Below, one piece after another: positions 1 to 9,704 of a DNA stretch of 64,000 nucleotides. Numbering within the stretch: position 1 is the stretch's first letter; each line of letters opens with the position of its first letter. Below the pieces are notes generated by a model, which was not told the origin of the DNA, searched no databases, and saw only the letters and a program-made list of their open reading frames with translations. This DNA is from Tetragenococcus halophilus subsp. halophilus DSM 20339 (GTDB lineage Bacteria; Bacillota; Bacilli; Lactobacillales; Enterococcaceae), in assembly GCF_003841405.1 (NCBI RefSeq), contig NZ_PXYA01000002.1:434001-498000 (forward strand), given 5' to 3'. Position numbers and translations under genes: made by a program.

Positions 1-2089
1 AGGTTCCCTTGATATTGTTGTTAATCATCGTTTGCAGACTTTCAACTTTTTTAATCGACTTAGCAGTTAATGGATCTGAATCTAAGACCACCGTGATCTT
101 AGCGGCCTTTTTATTTGAAGATAAGTAGACATCTTCTGAATCTTTAAATGTATCACTTTCTAACACTGCTTTAGGCACAAATAATGTGTTAGATGCAGAT
201 GAATCTTGAAGTTCTTTCAAGTAATTATTGGATTCAGATAGCCCGTCATTTAGTTTACCAACGCTGCCACCAGCGGTTGCCATTTTTTGTTGTTGTTCCT
301 TAAGTTCATTTCCAAGAGTTTGAGCATCATTACCGATTGCTTGGGTATAAGTGGCAATTGCTTGAAGGCGAGTTTGCATTGAACTTACTGAAGCCATTTC
401 TTGGCTAGCTGCTCCAGAAAGAATCGTCATTTGTGTTTGTGATAATGGTTGACCAGCCGCTGCCATCTTTTGTTGTAAGGCCGTCATCAATTGTTGACCA
501 CTTACAGAGCTACCACTAGTTGATTGGATACTCTTCAACTCTTGCCCAATTAAGGTCGCCTTAGCACCGATATCTTCAAGTTGACTAGCATCAAAATCTC
601 CACCAGTTAAACCTTTTTGAAGTTCTTTTAAGCCCGCTTGAGCCTTGCTTGTTTGGGAAGTCAACGTCTTCAATTGATCATTAACATAAAGCTGATCTAA
701 CTTATCGCCACCTGGTTGAGTAACTGATGCAACCGTCTTGATTCCATCAATACCTTTAATTTGGTTGGTTAAGTTATCAATAACTCTTAAATCACTTTCA
801 TTATCAAGCTTGTGACTGCTCTTGATATAGATGGTAGTAGGTTCCGCTGTTCCTTTGCTAAAGTGCTTTTGCACCGTCTTAAATCCTTGCTTAGCAGAAT
901 AATTAGCTGGTAGTTCAACGACTGTATCATAATTAAGTTTATTGTTATAAGTTAACAGCATTGGAATTGCTAAAATTACGATGATGCCTAAAGCAATCAA
1001 TGGATTTTTAGCTGAGTGTCCTGAAAGCCAATCCCACAACTTACTGTGATTTGATTCTTTTGAATTATGACTAGGCCAGAATACCTTATTCCCGAGTAGT
1101 GACATAAAGAAGGGGTTAACGGTCAATAATGCTAGTAGTAAAATAGCAACCCCAATTCCAACCCCCGTTGCCGAACGGTAAATGGAAAACTTAGCCAATG
1201 CTAAAGTCAAGAATCCTAATAGAACGGTACTTCCTGAATAAAGAATCGTTTTCCCTGCCACCTTAAGTGAATGCTTCGTGGCAGTTTCTTTATCCATCCC
1301 CTCAATCAAATCATTCTTGAATTGGTTATAGAGTAAGATATTGTAATCCGTCCCGATTCCAAACATAACAACGACCATGAAAACTTGGGTAAAGTTTGAA
1401 ATCGTAAATCCTGCATATTTAGCTAAATTCATCACTGCTGATAAAGCGACGATGAAAGATAGTCCAACAGTTCCTAAAGAAATTAAAGGAACAATTGGGG
1501 AACGGAAGACTAGAATTAGCACAATCAAAATGAAGACGATGGCAATAACTTCAGTCTTTTTAAGACCCTCTTCAATGGCTACCGAGAAATCATCATTTAA
1601 GATATCACTACCAGTTACGTAAGTTTTCACTCCGCTCGTCTTAACTTCTTTAACCAGCTTTTGATTCATCTTCCGCACTGAATCCCGCTTACCTACATCT
1701 AGTTGCACTATCTGGGTTGATTTATCTTTTGAAATTAATTGCTTCTTAGTTGCCTCACTATCGTTAGGAGCAGTAACTCCTTTAATATCATACTTAGATT
1801 TATTATCTTTGATTTTATCAATAGTGTCATTAATACGATCTTTTTGCTTATGGGTTAAGGCTTGGTCACCATTATTAAAGACCAAAACGACCTGGCGCGT
1901 ATTGCTAATTTTGTGGCCCCAATCTTTTTGGATGGTTTTAGCAACTTGGCTTTTAGCCGTATCCGGAATTTTGGTTTGACCTTTTTCAGCTACTAAGCTA
2001 GAAATATTAGGTAACATTACGATTCCTAAAATCAAAACGATAATCCAAGTCACAAACTTGGCAATGTTTTGTTTGATATACTTACTCAT
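1..2089 (-). CDS. MMPL/RND-type membrane transporter (partial, C-terminus off the left edge)
   Basis: Translating the minus strand from the ATG at 2087-2089 gives an open frame (begins MSKYIKQNIAKF) that runs to the left edge, about 696 codons. It shows an N-terminal membrane helix, a long extracytoplasmic loop, a cluster of membrane helices around residues 175-340 (phrases such as VPLISLGTVGLSFIVAL and GIGTDYNILLYNQF), and then a second, glutamine/serine-rich extracytoplasmic loop. This is the layout of MmpL/YdfJ-type proton-driven exporters, which have two such halves; the second membrane cluster is missing because the window ends. It lies 48 bases downstream of a TetR gene on the same strand, so a regulator-exporter operon exporting a lipid or toxic compound is likely. 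The substrate cannot be told from the sequence. Confidence 0.85.
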   Translation of the reverse strand, partial: MSKYIKQNIAKFVTWIIVLILGIVMLPNISSLVAEKGQTKIPDTAKSQVAKTIQKDWGHKISNTRQVVLVFNNGDQALTHKQKDRINDTIDKIKDNKSKYDIKGVTAPNDSEATKKQLISKDKSTQIVQLDVGKRDSVRKMNQKLVKEVKTSGVKTYVTGSDILNDDFSVAIEEGLKKTEVIAIVFILIVLILVFRSPIVPLISLGTVGLSFIVALSAVMNLAKYAGFTISNFTQVFMVVVMFGIGTDYNILLYNQFKNDLIEGMDKETATKHSLKVAGKTILYSGSTVLLGFLTLALAKFSIYRSATGVGIGVAILLLALLTVNPFFMSLLGNKVFWPSHNSKESNHSKLWDWLSGHSAKNPLIALGIIVILAIPMLLTYNNKLNYDTVVELPANYSAKQGFKTVQKHFSKGTAEPTTIYIKSSHKLDNESDLRVIDNLTNQIKGIDGIKTVASVTQPGGDKLDQLYVNDQLKTLTSQTSKAQAGLKELQKGLTGGDFDASQLEDIGAKATLIGQELKSIQSTSGSSVSGQQLMTALQQKMAAAGQPLSQTQMTILSGAASQEMASVSSMQTRLQAIATYTQAIGNDAQTLGNELKEQQQKMATAGGSVGKLNDGLSESNNYLKELQDSSASNTLFVPKAVLESDTFKDSEDVYLSSNKKAAKITVVLDSDPLTAKSIKKVESLQTMINNNIKGT

Positions 2090-2137
2090 ACTCTTCTCTC
2101 CTATCTATAATTAATCAATTCACTCTTCTCTTAATGC

Positions 2138-2704
2138 TTATTTCCCTAGTAACTCATCAACATATTCCATCGCTTCTCTCTTAGACAATGGATGATTTTC
2201 GATGAAAATCCACTTAAGTACCAACAAAATCGTATTACTATAATGCTTTGCTACTAATTCTAGTGGTACTTTCGAAGTTTGATTTTTTAGATCTTGCTTT
2301 AAAATCGTAATAGCCTCGTTTTTAAAGTACTCATAAATGCTGCTCACAATCGAACTATTATTAGCATTATGCTTTGCTAATTGAGTTAATAGTTCCCGAT
2401 GCTGATCCATGGCCTCAAAGATTTGACCCAATATATATTCTTGAAGATTTTCGTCAGCAACGTCATGATACTGCTCAATATTGCTTTCTTCTTTGAATAA
2501 TAACCAACAATAATTCAATAAATCTTTTTTATCTTCAAAATAGTTATAGAAAGTTGCCCGCGGAAAATTACTAATCTTACAAATTTCATTAATGCTAATA
2601 TCGTCATACGATTTTTCCGCTAGTAGCTTATACATCGCATCCGAAAATGCTCTTAAAGTTCTTTGCGCTCCTTTGGTTGATTTTTTCGTCAAATCATATT
2701 TCAT
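2138..2704 (-). CDS. TetR/AcrR-family transcriptional regulator
   Basis: 188 residues. The N-terminal 60 residues form a TetR helix-turn-helix (SINEICKISNFPRATFYNYFEDKKDLL), followed by an all-helical ligand-binding domain of usual length. The ATG at 2704 is preceded by a GGAGG-like site. It is the first gene of the pair with the MMPL transporter, so autoregulation and control of that exporter by a ligand is the simplest reading. TetR proteins of this kind normally repress divergent or downstream transporters; the operator was not located. About 118 bases separate its start from the IS element on its other side. Confidence 0.85.
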   Translation of the reverse strand: MKYDLTKKSTKGAQRTLRAFSDAMYKLLAEKSYDDISINEICKISNFPRATFYNYFEDKKDLLNYCWLLFKEESNIEQYHDVADENLQEYILGQIFEAMDQHRELLTQLAKHNANNSSIVSSIYEYFKNEAITILKQDLKNQTSKVPLELVAKHYSNTILLVLKWIFIENHPLSKREAMEYVDELLGK

Positions 2705-2822
2705 TTATTCCCTCCAAAAATGTTTTTCTCGATAAACTATTCTACCTCCACATATTTATTTTTACAACAGTTTAAATTTAGACATGTGTAAAAATGCGTT
2801 TCCATACAAAAAAAGTTACGAT

Positions 2823-3630
2823 GGTTCTGTTGCAAAGTTTTCCCAAAAATCTATTTTAGTGTAAAATTGAGAAAAAAGACAGAGAGGACAGAGTAATGAA
2901 TCATTTTAAAGGCAAACAATTCAAAAAAGACGTCATTATTGTCGCTGTTGGTTACTACCTGCGTTACAATCTAAGCTATCGTGAAGTTCAGGAATTGTTA
3001 TATGATCGTGGAATAAATGTGTGTCATACTACGATTTATCGTTGGGTGCAAGAGTACAGCAAAGTCCTCTATTATCTTTGGAAGAAGAAAAATAGACAAT
3101 CCTTCTATTCATGGAAAATGGACGAAACCTATATCAAAATTAAGGGACGTTGGCATTATCTTTATCGTGCAATTGATGCGGACGGCTTAACCTTAGATAT
3201 CTGGTTACGAAAGAAACGGGATACGCAAGCAGCCTATGCTTTCTTAAAACGACTCCATAAACAGTTTGGTGAGCCGAAAGCAATTGTGACCGATAAAGCA
3301 CCTTCTCTTGGCTCCGCCTTTAGAAAGTTACAGAGTGTGGGTTTATATACTAAGACAGAGCACCGAACTGTGAAGTATCTTAACAATTTAATAGAACAAG
3401 ACCATCGACCTATTAAACGACGAAATAAATTTTATCAAAGTCTCCGTACAGCCTCTTCCACGATTAAGGGCATGGAGACCATTCGAGGAATATATAAAAA
3501 GAACCGAAGAAATGGAACGCTCTTCGGCTTTTCGGTGTCTACTGAAATCAAGGTATTAATGGGAATAACAGCTTAAATCATAGATACCGTAAGGGATTTT
3601 ATTCTTTATTTAAAACTTTGCAACAGAACC
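2823..3630 (+). mobile_element. IS1216-like insertion sequence (IS6/IS26 family), 808 bp
   Basis: Terminal inverted repeats GGTTCTGTTGCAAAGTTT at 2823-2840 and its complement ending at 3630 bracket one transposase gene; length and ends match IS1216 of enterococci. The 8 bases on the left (GTTACGAT) and right (AACGCAAG) do not match, so there is no target duplication. That points to deletion or recombination next to the element rather than a simple insertion. Confidence 0.92.
2896..3576 (+). CDS. IS6-family transposase (IS1216-like)
   Basis: 226 residues, the standard IS1216 transposase length, intact. An N-terminal helix-turn-helix (SYREVQELLYDRGINVCHTT) precedes the DDE catalytic core: D in KMDETYIKIKG, D in VTDKAPS, and E in LIEQDHRPIKRR. 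IS6 elements move by replicative cointegrate formation, and pairs of copies carry resistance or metabolic genes between plasmids and chromosomes. With an intact gene and intact ends this copy may be active. Confidence 0.95.
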   Translation: MNHFKGKQFKKDVIIVAVGYYLRYNLSYREVQELLYDRGINVCHTTIYRWVQEYSKVLYYLWKKKNRQSFYSWKMDETYIKIKGRWHYLYRAIDADGLTLDIWLRKKRDTQAAYAFLKRLHKQFGEPKAIVTDKAPSLGSAFRKLQSVGLYTKTEHRTVKYLNNLIEQDHRPIKRRNKFYQSLRTASSTIKGMETIRGIYKKNRRNGTLFGFSVSTEIKVLMGITA

Positions 3631-4196
3631 AACGCAAGTATGATCCCAATTGACTGCATGTTCCAAATACTCAAAGGTTTGATCCTATTGGTCAGGCAAG
3701 GTTTCATAAGACACAATATACGTTGTAAACAAATTAGCTGCAAGGTTCTTGCCATGACTCTGAGAGTGTTCCAATGTTCAACGTGAATCATCTCATCACG
3801 GAAAGGACAAACTAGACAATCTTTTGATACTCTCTTGTAGACTTGCTCTGTATGGATTATAAATAATTTTTTCTATACTTGACGGTGAATACAATATGAT
3901 ATTTGCATAACCATTTTGTATGGGCTAAACGATTTGCTTTGTTAGCCAACTGAACCTCTTCCTTTCGTTACCATATAGCCTGAACAACTACATTGTAACG
4001 CTAGTGAAAAGATTTTTTAGTATAACTTTTTCCTTCCCATCCGCATAGCGGGTGGTTTTTTGTTTCGCACGCTACGCGAGCTCAACTCGGTCTAAAGACT
4101 TAATAAAAGACTTACCACTATGCTTAGTGAAATTAGGCACAGTGGTAGAGCCCACTTATGCAAGGTGACTCAGGCTTAATTGATAAGAAAACGAAG
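3631..4196. other. Gene-poor stretch between IS1216-like element and M20 pseudogene
   Basis: No intact gene is visible. On the minus strand at about 3640-3830 short open stretches in two frames read like coding debris (a C-x2-C-P pair and phrases such as EHWNTLRVMAR, interrupted by a stop), but I do not recognise the parent protein. The stretch also carries one terminator-like hairpin (listed separately) and an imperfect inverted repeat around ACCACTATGC / GCACAGTGGT at about 4109-4146. It probably represents the remains of a gene cut when the neighbouring IS rearranged. Confidence 0.5.
4037..4061 (+). terminator. Terminator-like hairpin
   Basis: CCATCCGC and GCGGGTGG can pair (one G-T pair) around a 3-base loop and are followed by six Ts, reading on the plus strand. 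No intact upstream gene uses it now. Confidence 0.55.
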
Positions 4197-5284
4197 TTAT
4201 AGTTTTTCGGATAAATCAATGAATAAGTCTTTGTATAAATCTGCAAATTTAACATAAACATCTTTTTTAACGTATTCATTTGTTTGATGAGCCATACTTG
4301 TTAGACCGAGTCCATAGAAAATAAAATTGAAGTTATTTGGTTTATCTACAAGTAAGTTTGATGCGTCAGTAACCCCAGGAGAAGATTTTATTTCTGGTTG
4401 ACTTCCAAAATACTTATTTCCTAATGATTGAGCTAATTTTGTAATCAAAGTATCAGAATCAGTGAACACGCTGTTTAGGGACATCATAATGTCGACGTCA
4501 ATCTCATGACGTTCACTATTATACTTATTAGCTAACTCATTAAAGATAGCTTTAACTTCTTCATTATCGAATTCGGGAATAGTACGTACGTTTAATTCTG
4601 CTTGGGCGTATTCTGGAACGGAATTTACTTGGTTTCCGCCATTAAAAATAGTTGGACTCATAACAAGTTTCCCAAGTGTAGTATTCTCGCGACGATCTTC
4701 ATTAAAAATTTTATTAGCTTTTGTTAGATATCCCATCAATTGATTAATAGCATTATGTCCTAAATGAGGCATAGAGCTATGGGCTGATTGGCCAGTAGAA
4801 GTAATTTTAAAGTTCATGGAGCCCTTATGAGTGTTTACAATGGTATCTTCAGACGGTTCGGCAATGACTAAAGCATCGATATCTTTGGAGTAACCATCCT
4901 CAAAAAATTTTTGTGAACCAGCTTCACCGACCTCTTCGCCAGTTGTAGCCATCAAACGAATAGTCCCTTGTTTCAATAAATTATTTTCTTTGATTTCTAT
5001 CATGGCAATAACTAAAGCAGCTAAACCCGACTTCATATCACTCGTTCCACGTCCATATGTCCTGAAACAGCGATAACAGGATTTCCTGAACCAGTTTCAG
5101 CTACTAAGTTGGAGCGATTTGGAGAAACTTCGATAATTTTAGAGTGAATATCATATTTCTCTAGTAGTTTCGTCAAGTATTCAGCAACCTCAGTTTCATT
5201 ATCGTTTACGCTTTTAATAGCGATAAGATCTTTTAAAATAGTCACTTTTTCATCTTCTGTAAAATTTCTCACGATATCCTCCAA
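4197..5284 (-). pseudogene. M20-family deacylase (ArgE/DapE-like), broken by an internal deletion
   Basis: The N-terminal piece (5033-5284) ends in VSGHMDV, carrying the first metal-binding His and Asp of M20 peptidases, then runs out of frame. The C-terminal piece (4197-5036) resumes at YGRGTSDMKSG, carrying the next metal ligand Asp, in a different frame, and continues to a normal C-terminus (GVTDASNLL, AHQTNEY). The roughly 30 residues that family members have between these motifs are missing, and the two ends meet in the 10-base string ATATGGACGT (5049-5058 on the complement), which would encode both HMDV and YGR. A deletion between two short repeats therefore removed the segment and shifted the frame. 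The family hydrolyses N-acyl amino acids such as N-acetylornithine or N-acetylcitrulline; the gene lies beside arcB-arcC and a regulator, suggesting that it once fed them. Confidence 0.85.
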
Positions 5285-5309
5285 TAACTATAATTTAGCA
5301 AACTAACAA

Positions 5310-6149
5310 TTAATTATTATCAGTTTCTTGAACTAGACCATCAAGAAAGTGTCTCAAAGATACTCTCCCACCGGCATCTCTATATCCATTAATAAACTGC
5401 ATTTCATTACGTATATTTTTATATCCATATAAACTATTTGCATACTCCGTAATTATTTCATCTTGCGCGTCATCTAAGTACAGATTAGCTAAGTTAGTTA
5501 ATCCGTGTTTAATAGCTCTACGGATCCTTTGAAAAATAATTTTTTTCTCTCGAGCATCTATGTTTAATTGTTCACAAATATCAATTTGATTAAAGTACAG
5601 GTTTTTACTGGAAATAATTTCATAAATTACCAAAATATCTGTGGTCCCAGCATCTGAATTGATTCCAAGAAGACGTAAAATAGAAAGAACTTTTTGCTTT
5701 CTGGAATCATTTGTATTAAAAGAACTGCTATTTTCACTGTTTTCGCCTATCAAAGATTGAATATTAATTAATTTTTGTGACAAGTCTATATTTTGTACTA
5801 TTTTTTCTACGACTGTTTGAAGTTCAATTACATTAATAGGTTTATTGATAAAAAATTCGACGCCCGCTTCGTAAGCCTCTTGTTTTAGAGAATTGTCAGT
5901 TACTTTAGAAATCATAATGAAGTGCAAATAATTTTTTGATATTTTTAAACGGTTCATCAATTCAATTCCTGACATGTTAGGAATTAATAGATCGATTAAT
6001 ACTACGTCAACGTCTAAAAGTAAAATGTCAGTTAATGCTTTTTCAGCTTCTGTAGCCTTTCCTATTACGTAATAATCAGTGTTTTTTTCAAGTATTTTTT
6101 GTAACATCACTAAAATAGAAATGTCATCATCTATAATATAAAAATTCAT
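5310..6149 (-). CDS. Response regulator with YcbB-type output domain (GlnL-like)
   Basis: 279 residues. The first 120 form a receiver domain with the acidic pocket near residues 7-9 (IIDDD) and the likely phosphoacceptor Asp53 in LIDLLIP; a conserved Lys sits in INKPIN. The remaining 150 residues resemble the YcbB helix-turn-helix domain of Bacillus subtilis GlnL (NQIDICEQLNIDAREKKIIFQRIRRAIKHG). The gene follows the kinase gene at 14 bases in one operon. In B. subtilis the related GlnK/GlnL pair controls glutamine use; here the divergent arcB-arcC-transporter unit is the obvious target, which is inference from position. Confidence 0.8.
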   Translation of the reverse strand: MNFYIIDDDISILVMLQKILEKNTDYYVIGKATEAEKALTDILLLDVDVVLIDLLIPNMSGIELMNRLKISKNYLHFIMISKVTDNSLKQEAYEAGVEFFINKPINVIELQTVVEKIVQNIDLSQKLINIQSLIGENSENSSSFNTNDSRKQKVLSILRLLGINSDAGTTDILVIYEIISSKNLYFNQIDICEQLNIDAREKKIIFQRIRRAIKHGLTNLANLYLDDAQDEIITEYANSLYGYKNIRNEMQFINGYRDAGGRVSLRHFLDGLVQETDNN

Positions 6150-6163
6150 TGTTATTAGCCTCT

Positions 6164-7456
6164 CTATTCTGATAGTAGTTGTTTATTTAAAATAACTTTA
6201 AAATTAGTTTCTTGCTTGAAGGTTGATTGGATTTCTATATCGCCACCAAATTGTTCTTTGATAATCGCTTGAACGCGTGATAGTCCTAATCCCCTATATG
6301 TGTCTCCTGTTTTTTTATTGTATTTAGTAGTAAAGCCTGGGTGAAATATCAATTCTTTTATTTCGTCGTCTACCCCGCTCCCATTATCAATAATATTTAT
6401 GATAATTTCCTTTGATTCTTCTTGACATAAAATGGTGATATTGGCTTCCGGAATATTTTTCACAGCATCGATACTATTAAAAATTAAGCTTGAAAGAACA
6501 GAAACCAAATAAAAATACTTAGGTACTAGCATTTCTACATGATTATGTGTACTAATTAGAATATTGCTATGCCTTTCGTGGATTTTCTCTTGAGAATATC
6601 TGGTAACAATACGTAGAATTTCACTAAATTTCATTGGCTTTGTACCCTCTGAATCATTGAAGTAATTAGTCAGAATTTGAACAATGTTCTGAGAATCCTT
6701 TTTTATGTCATGAATATCCAGAGCAATTTGTAATGCAGTGGTACTGTGCTTATTGCCATTTTCAATTTTTCCTTGCAAATTCTTATTTAGTAAATAAGCT
6801 TTCTTCATAATTTTTTCCATTGCATCGATATTTTTTTGCATAAAATAAAGTTCATTTTTAACAGACGCTGCTATCCAAACAAAGTGATAGTATCTGCGCT
6901 CGTGACTGTCTTTGCTGAGCATTAAATTGAAATAATGATATAAAAACGAAGTAATGGAACCAAGGAGACTACGGATCAAAGCAATTAAAAATAAGATTTG
7001 GAATAGTCGATAGCTGTAATTAGTAAACCCTTCCAATATACCAGTCTCTACGATGTTAGAAAAATAGTCACAAATAATAATTGTCAACAAGAAAAAGCTG
7101 TTTGTAGTACTCTCGCTTTGCCAGTATAAAAAGTAATATAAAATGCTGTAAACAAAATAAAATGCAATATCAGCTAAGATAAAAGTTAATATAGCATTTT
7201 GATTGTTTTCATTACTGATTGCTAAGAGTAAGCCACGAAAAAAGGGAGAAGCTATGCTGATGGACAACATTAATTTTATGGGATGTAAATCTGTATTGAA
7301 ATATAAAAACACTGACATAATTAACGGAGCTAAAGAAATAATAAATCCATGAGAAAATAATTGAAAATTAACTTGAGAAGCTAGAGATATGCATAAAGCA
7401 GCAGTTATTATCCTTCGTGAGCGAGTTTGTTTGAAATTTTGTGAATTATAAAACAT
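6164..7456 (-). CDS. Membrane sensor histidine kinase (GlnK/YcbA-like)
   Basis: 430 residues. About six to seven membrane helices fill residues 15-185. A cytoplasmic part follows with the dimerisation/phosphoacceptor motif HDIKKD near residue 249 and an ATPase domain with N box (FNSIDAV), G1 (DNGSGV), F box (GFTTK) and G2 (GLGLS). There is no large external sensor domain, so the signal is probably sensed in the membrane or from the cytoplasm. It precedes its response regulator in an operon and is divergent from arcB, sharing the 7457-7598 intergenic region with it. The role in amino-acid or citrulline sensing is inferred from this context. Confidence 0.82.
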   Translation of the reverse strand: MFYNSQNFKQTRSRRIITAALCISLASQVNFQLFSHGFIISLAPLIMSVFLYFNTDLHPIKLMLSISIASPFFRGLLLAISNENNQNAILTFILADIAFYFVYSILYYFLYWQSESTTNSFFLLTIIICDYFSNIVETGILEGFTNYSYRLFQILFLIALIRSLLGSITSFLYHYFNLMLSKDSHERRYYHFVWIAASVKNELYFMQKNIDAMEKIMKKAYLLNKNLQGKIENGNKHSTTALQIALDIHDIKKDSQNIVQILTNYFNDSEGTKPMKFSEILRIVTRYSQEKIHERHSNILISTHNHVEMLVPKYFYLVSVLSSLIFNSIDAVKNIPEANITILCQEESKEIIINIIDNGSGVDDEIKELIFHPGFTTKYNKKTGDTYRGLGLSRVQAIIKEQFGGDIEIQSTFKQETNFKVILNKQLLSE

Positions 7457-7542
7457 TATATATCATCTCCTATAATACAATTTAATCATAAAAAAATAAA
7501 AAAATGTAATATTTTGAACAAAAAAGTTGACGTACTGTGAAG

Positions 7543-7571
7543 TTTGGTGAAGATAGCTTTTAGAATATAAT
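7543..7571 (+). promoter_or_regulatory. Candidate activator-dependent promoter of arcB
   Basis: TATAAT at 7566-7571 lies 17 bases after TTTGGT (7543-7548), a poor -35 match. A good -10 with a weak -35 fits a promoter that needs an activator, possibly the divergently encoded YcbB-type regulator. Confidence 0.45.
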
Positions 7572-7598
7572 TGTATTAAAAATTTAGGAGGAATGGAA

Positions 7599-8597
7599 AT
7601 GTATAATTTACGGAACAAAAATTTTTTGACACTAAGGGAACTTTCATCAAACGATATGGAATTTTTGTTAGACTTAGCTGAAAATTTGAAAGCAGCAAAG
7701 TATACAGGTACAGAACAACAAAAGTTAAAAGGAAAAAATATTGCTTTAATATTTGAAAAAGATTCAACTCGCACACGTTGTTCTTTTGAAGTTGCCGCAT
7801 ATGATCAGGGAGCTCATGTTACATATCTTGGACCAAGTGGTTCTCATATGGGAAAAAAAGAAACAGCTAAAGATACTGCACGTGTGCTAGGTGGCGTATA
7901 CGATGGTATCGAGTATCGTGGCTTTTCACAACGTACGGCTGAAACTTTAGCTAAATATTCTGGAGTTCCAGTATGGAATGGGCTAACTGATGAGGACCAT
8001 CCAACACAAGTTCTTGCCGATTTTTTAACAGCCAAAGAAGCTTTAAAAAAGGATTATAACGAAATAAATTTCACTTTCGTAGGTGATGGGCAAGATAATG
8101 TTGCGAATGCTTTAATGATTGGAGCCGCTTTAATGGGGATGAACTATCATTTAGTTTCTCCTAAAGAATTATATCCTTCGCAAGACTTAGTAGATAATGC
8201 TTTAAAAATTGCTAAGAAAACTGGAGCAACAATTAAAATAACAGATGATATCGAAAAAGGAGTTAAAGATTCTGATGTTATATACGCCGATGTTTGGGTA
8301 TCTATGGGAGAACCTGATGAAGTATGGGAAGAAAGAATTAAATTACTAAAACCATACCAAGTAAATAAGAAAATGCTAGAAATGACTAATAATCAAAATG
8401 TAATCTTTGAACACTGCTTGCCTTCTTTCCATAATAACGAAACAGAAGTTGGTAGGGAAATCGAAGAAAAATTTGGTTTGAGTGAAATGGAAGTTACTGA
8501 TGAAGTATTTGAAAGTAGCTCTTCGGTTGTATTTAAAGAAGCTGAAAATCGGATGCATACTATCAAGGCAGTTATGGTTGCAACATTAGGTGAGTAA
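7599..8597 (+). CDS. arcB: Ornithine carbamoyltransferase (catabolic ArcB type)
   Basis: 332 residues from the ATG at 7599. An earlier in-frame ATG (7593) lies only one base after the AGGAGG at 7586-7591, so the second ATG, seven bases away, is the better start. Carbamoyl-phosphate site [11 protein letters not shown], ornithine-side motifs [10 protein letters not shown] and HCLP, and the [13 protein letters not shown] loop are all present. The protein interconverts citrulline plus phosphate with ornithine plus carbamoyl phosphate. With carbamate kinase directly downstream it most likely runs in the ATP-yielding, citrulline-breaking direction. No arcA is present in the window, so citrulline would have to come from elsewhere or be imported. 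Confidence 0.92.
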   Translation: MYNLRNKNFLTLRELSSNDMEFLLDLAENLKAAKYTGTEQQKLKGKNIALIFEKDSTRTRCSFEVAAYDQGAHVTYLGPSGSHMGKKETAKDTARVLGGVYDGIEYRGFSQRTAETLAKYSGVPVWNGLTDEDHPTQVLADFLTAKEALKKDYNEINFTFVGDGQDNVANALMIGAALMGMNYHLVSPKELYPSQDLVDNALKIAKKTGATIKITDDIEKGVKDSDVIYADVWVSMGEPDEVWEERIKLLKPYQVNKKMLEMTNNQNVIFEHCLPSFHNNETEVGREIEEKFGLSEMEVTDEVFESSSSVVFKEAENRMHTIKAVMVATLGE

Positions 8598-8614
8598 GAG
8601 AGGAGATCAAGTCT

Positions 8615-9547
8615 ATGGCTAAAATTGTAATTGCACTCGGGGGAAACGCCTTAGGAAAGTCACCAGAAGAACAATTAAATCTTGTAAAAAACACAGCTAA
8701 ATCGCTGGCGGGAGCTATTTCCCAAGGCCATAAGATAACCATTAGTCATGGTAATGGACCGCAAGTTGGTGCAATTAATTTAGGAATGAATTACGCGAAT
8801 GAACATAATCAAGGTCCCGCATTTCCTTTTCCTGAATGCGGGGCTATGAGTCAAGGTTATATAGGCTATCATCTGCAACAAAGTTTACAAAATGAACTAA
8901 ATAGACAAAATATTACCCAAGATGTAGTCACATTAATCACACAAGTAGAGGTTGAAGCTGACGATCCTGCATTTAAAAATCCAACCAAACCAATTGGGAC
9001 ATTTTATAGTAAAAAACAGGCGGAAAAGATTGAAAAGGAAAAAAATTATATCTTTAAAGAAGATGCAGGAAGAGGATATCGTCAAGTTATTGCTTCACCT
9101 ATGCCTAAAAATATTATTGAAATCGATAGCGTCAACCGTTTGATTAACAACAATAATGTAGTTATCGCCGGCGGTGGAGGTGGTATTCCGGTCTTAAAAT
9201 CTGAAGGTGGAAATATAAAAGGTGTATCTGCTGTAATTGATAAAGACCGTTCCAGTGCATTGCTGGCTGACAATATAGTTGCAGATAAGCTAATTATTCT
9301 AACTGCTGTTGAATATGTTTATATGAACTATGGGAAATCAGATCAAGAAGCTCTTCAAGAAATAGATAGTAAACAAGCAAAAGATCTTATTCAAGAAAAA
9401 CAATTCGCAACTGGAAGTATGTTACCCAAAATAGAAGCTTGTTTAGATTTTGTAACGCAAGGTAAAGATAGAGAAGCGATTATTACATCTTTGGAAAATT
9501 TAGATGATGCTCTTGCTGGTAAAACTGGAACTATAATAAAAAAATAG
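8615..9547 (+). CDS. arcC: Carbamate kinase
   Basis: 310 residues, the full family length, with the amino-acid-kinase motifs ALGGNAL near the N-terminus, [15 protein letters not shown] and [10 protein letters not shown]. It transfers the phosphate of carbamoyl phosphate to ADP, giving ATP, ammonia and carbon dioxide. It starts 17 bases after arcB with a GAGGAG site, so the two are co-transcribed. This is the energy-conserving step of the arginine deiminase or citrulline pathway in lactic acid bacteria. Confidence 0.94.
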   Translation: MAKIVIALGGNALGKSPEEQLNLVKNTAKSLAGAISQGHKITISHGNGPQVGAINLGMNYANEHNQGPAFPFPECGAMSQGYIGYHLQQSLQNELNRQNITQDVVTLITQVEVEADDPAFKNPTKPIGTFYSKKQAEKIEKEKNYIFKEDAGRGYRQVIASPMPKNIIEIDSVNRLINNNNVVIAGGGGGIPVLKSEGGNIKGVSAVIDKDRSSALLADNIVADKLIILTAVEYVYMNYGKSDQEALQEIDSKQAKDLIQEKQFATGSMLPKIEACLDFVTQGKDREAIITSLENLDDALAGKTGTIIKK

Positions 9548-9568
9548 TTGGCAGTTAAGTAATATAAA

Positions 9569-9658
9569 GAGTGGTTTAGTGAACATTTTGGAGGATTAGC
9601 TCCGTATGTGAAAATGACTTAATAAGTTTTGCATAAAAGTGTCTTTAAACCACTTTTT
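9569..9658 (+). promoter_or_regulatory. Possible long-range stem in the arcC-transporter gap
   Basis: GTGGTTTA at 9571-9578 can pair with TAAACCAC at 9646-9653, and the second arm is followed by five Ts. Between them lie a GGAGG and very short start-stop frames. It could be an attenuator-like structure limiting transporter expression, or simply chance. Confidence 0.3.
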
Positions 9659-9704
9659 AATTATGTGTGTGGTAAAGATTTTTTATAAAAATGAGGTGTT
9701 TGAG

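Noticed and set aside
3606..3791. 61-codon open frame on the minus strand overlapping the IS1216-like right end
   Set aside because: It starts in debris and ends inside the IS repeat, has no ribosome site, and its neighbouring frame looks equally coding-like; treated as a remnant only.
7463..7800. Antisense frames over the arcB start region
   Set aside because: No ribosome site and no family resemblance; they lie opposite a well-supported gene.
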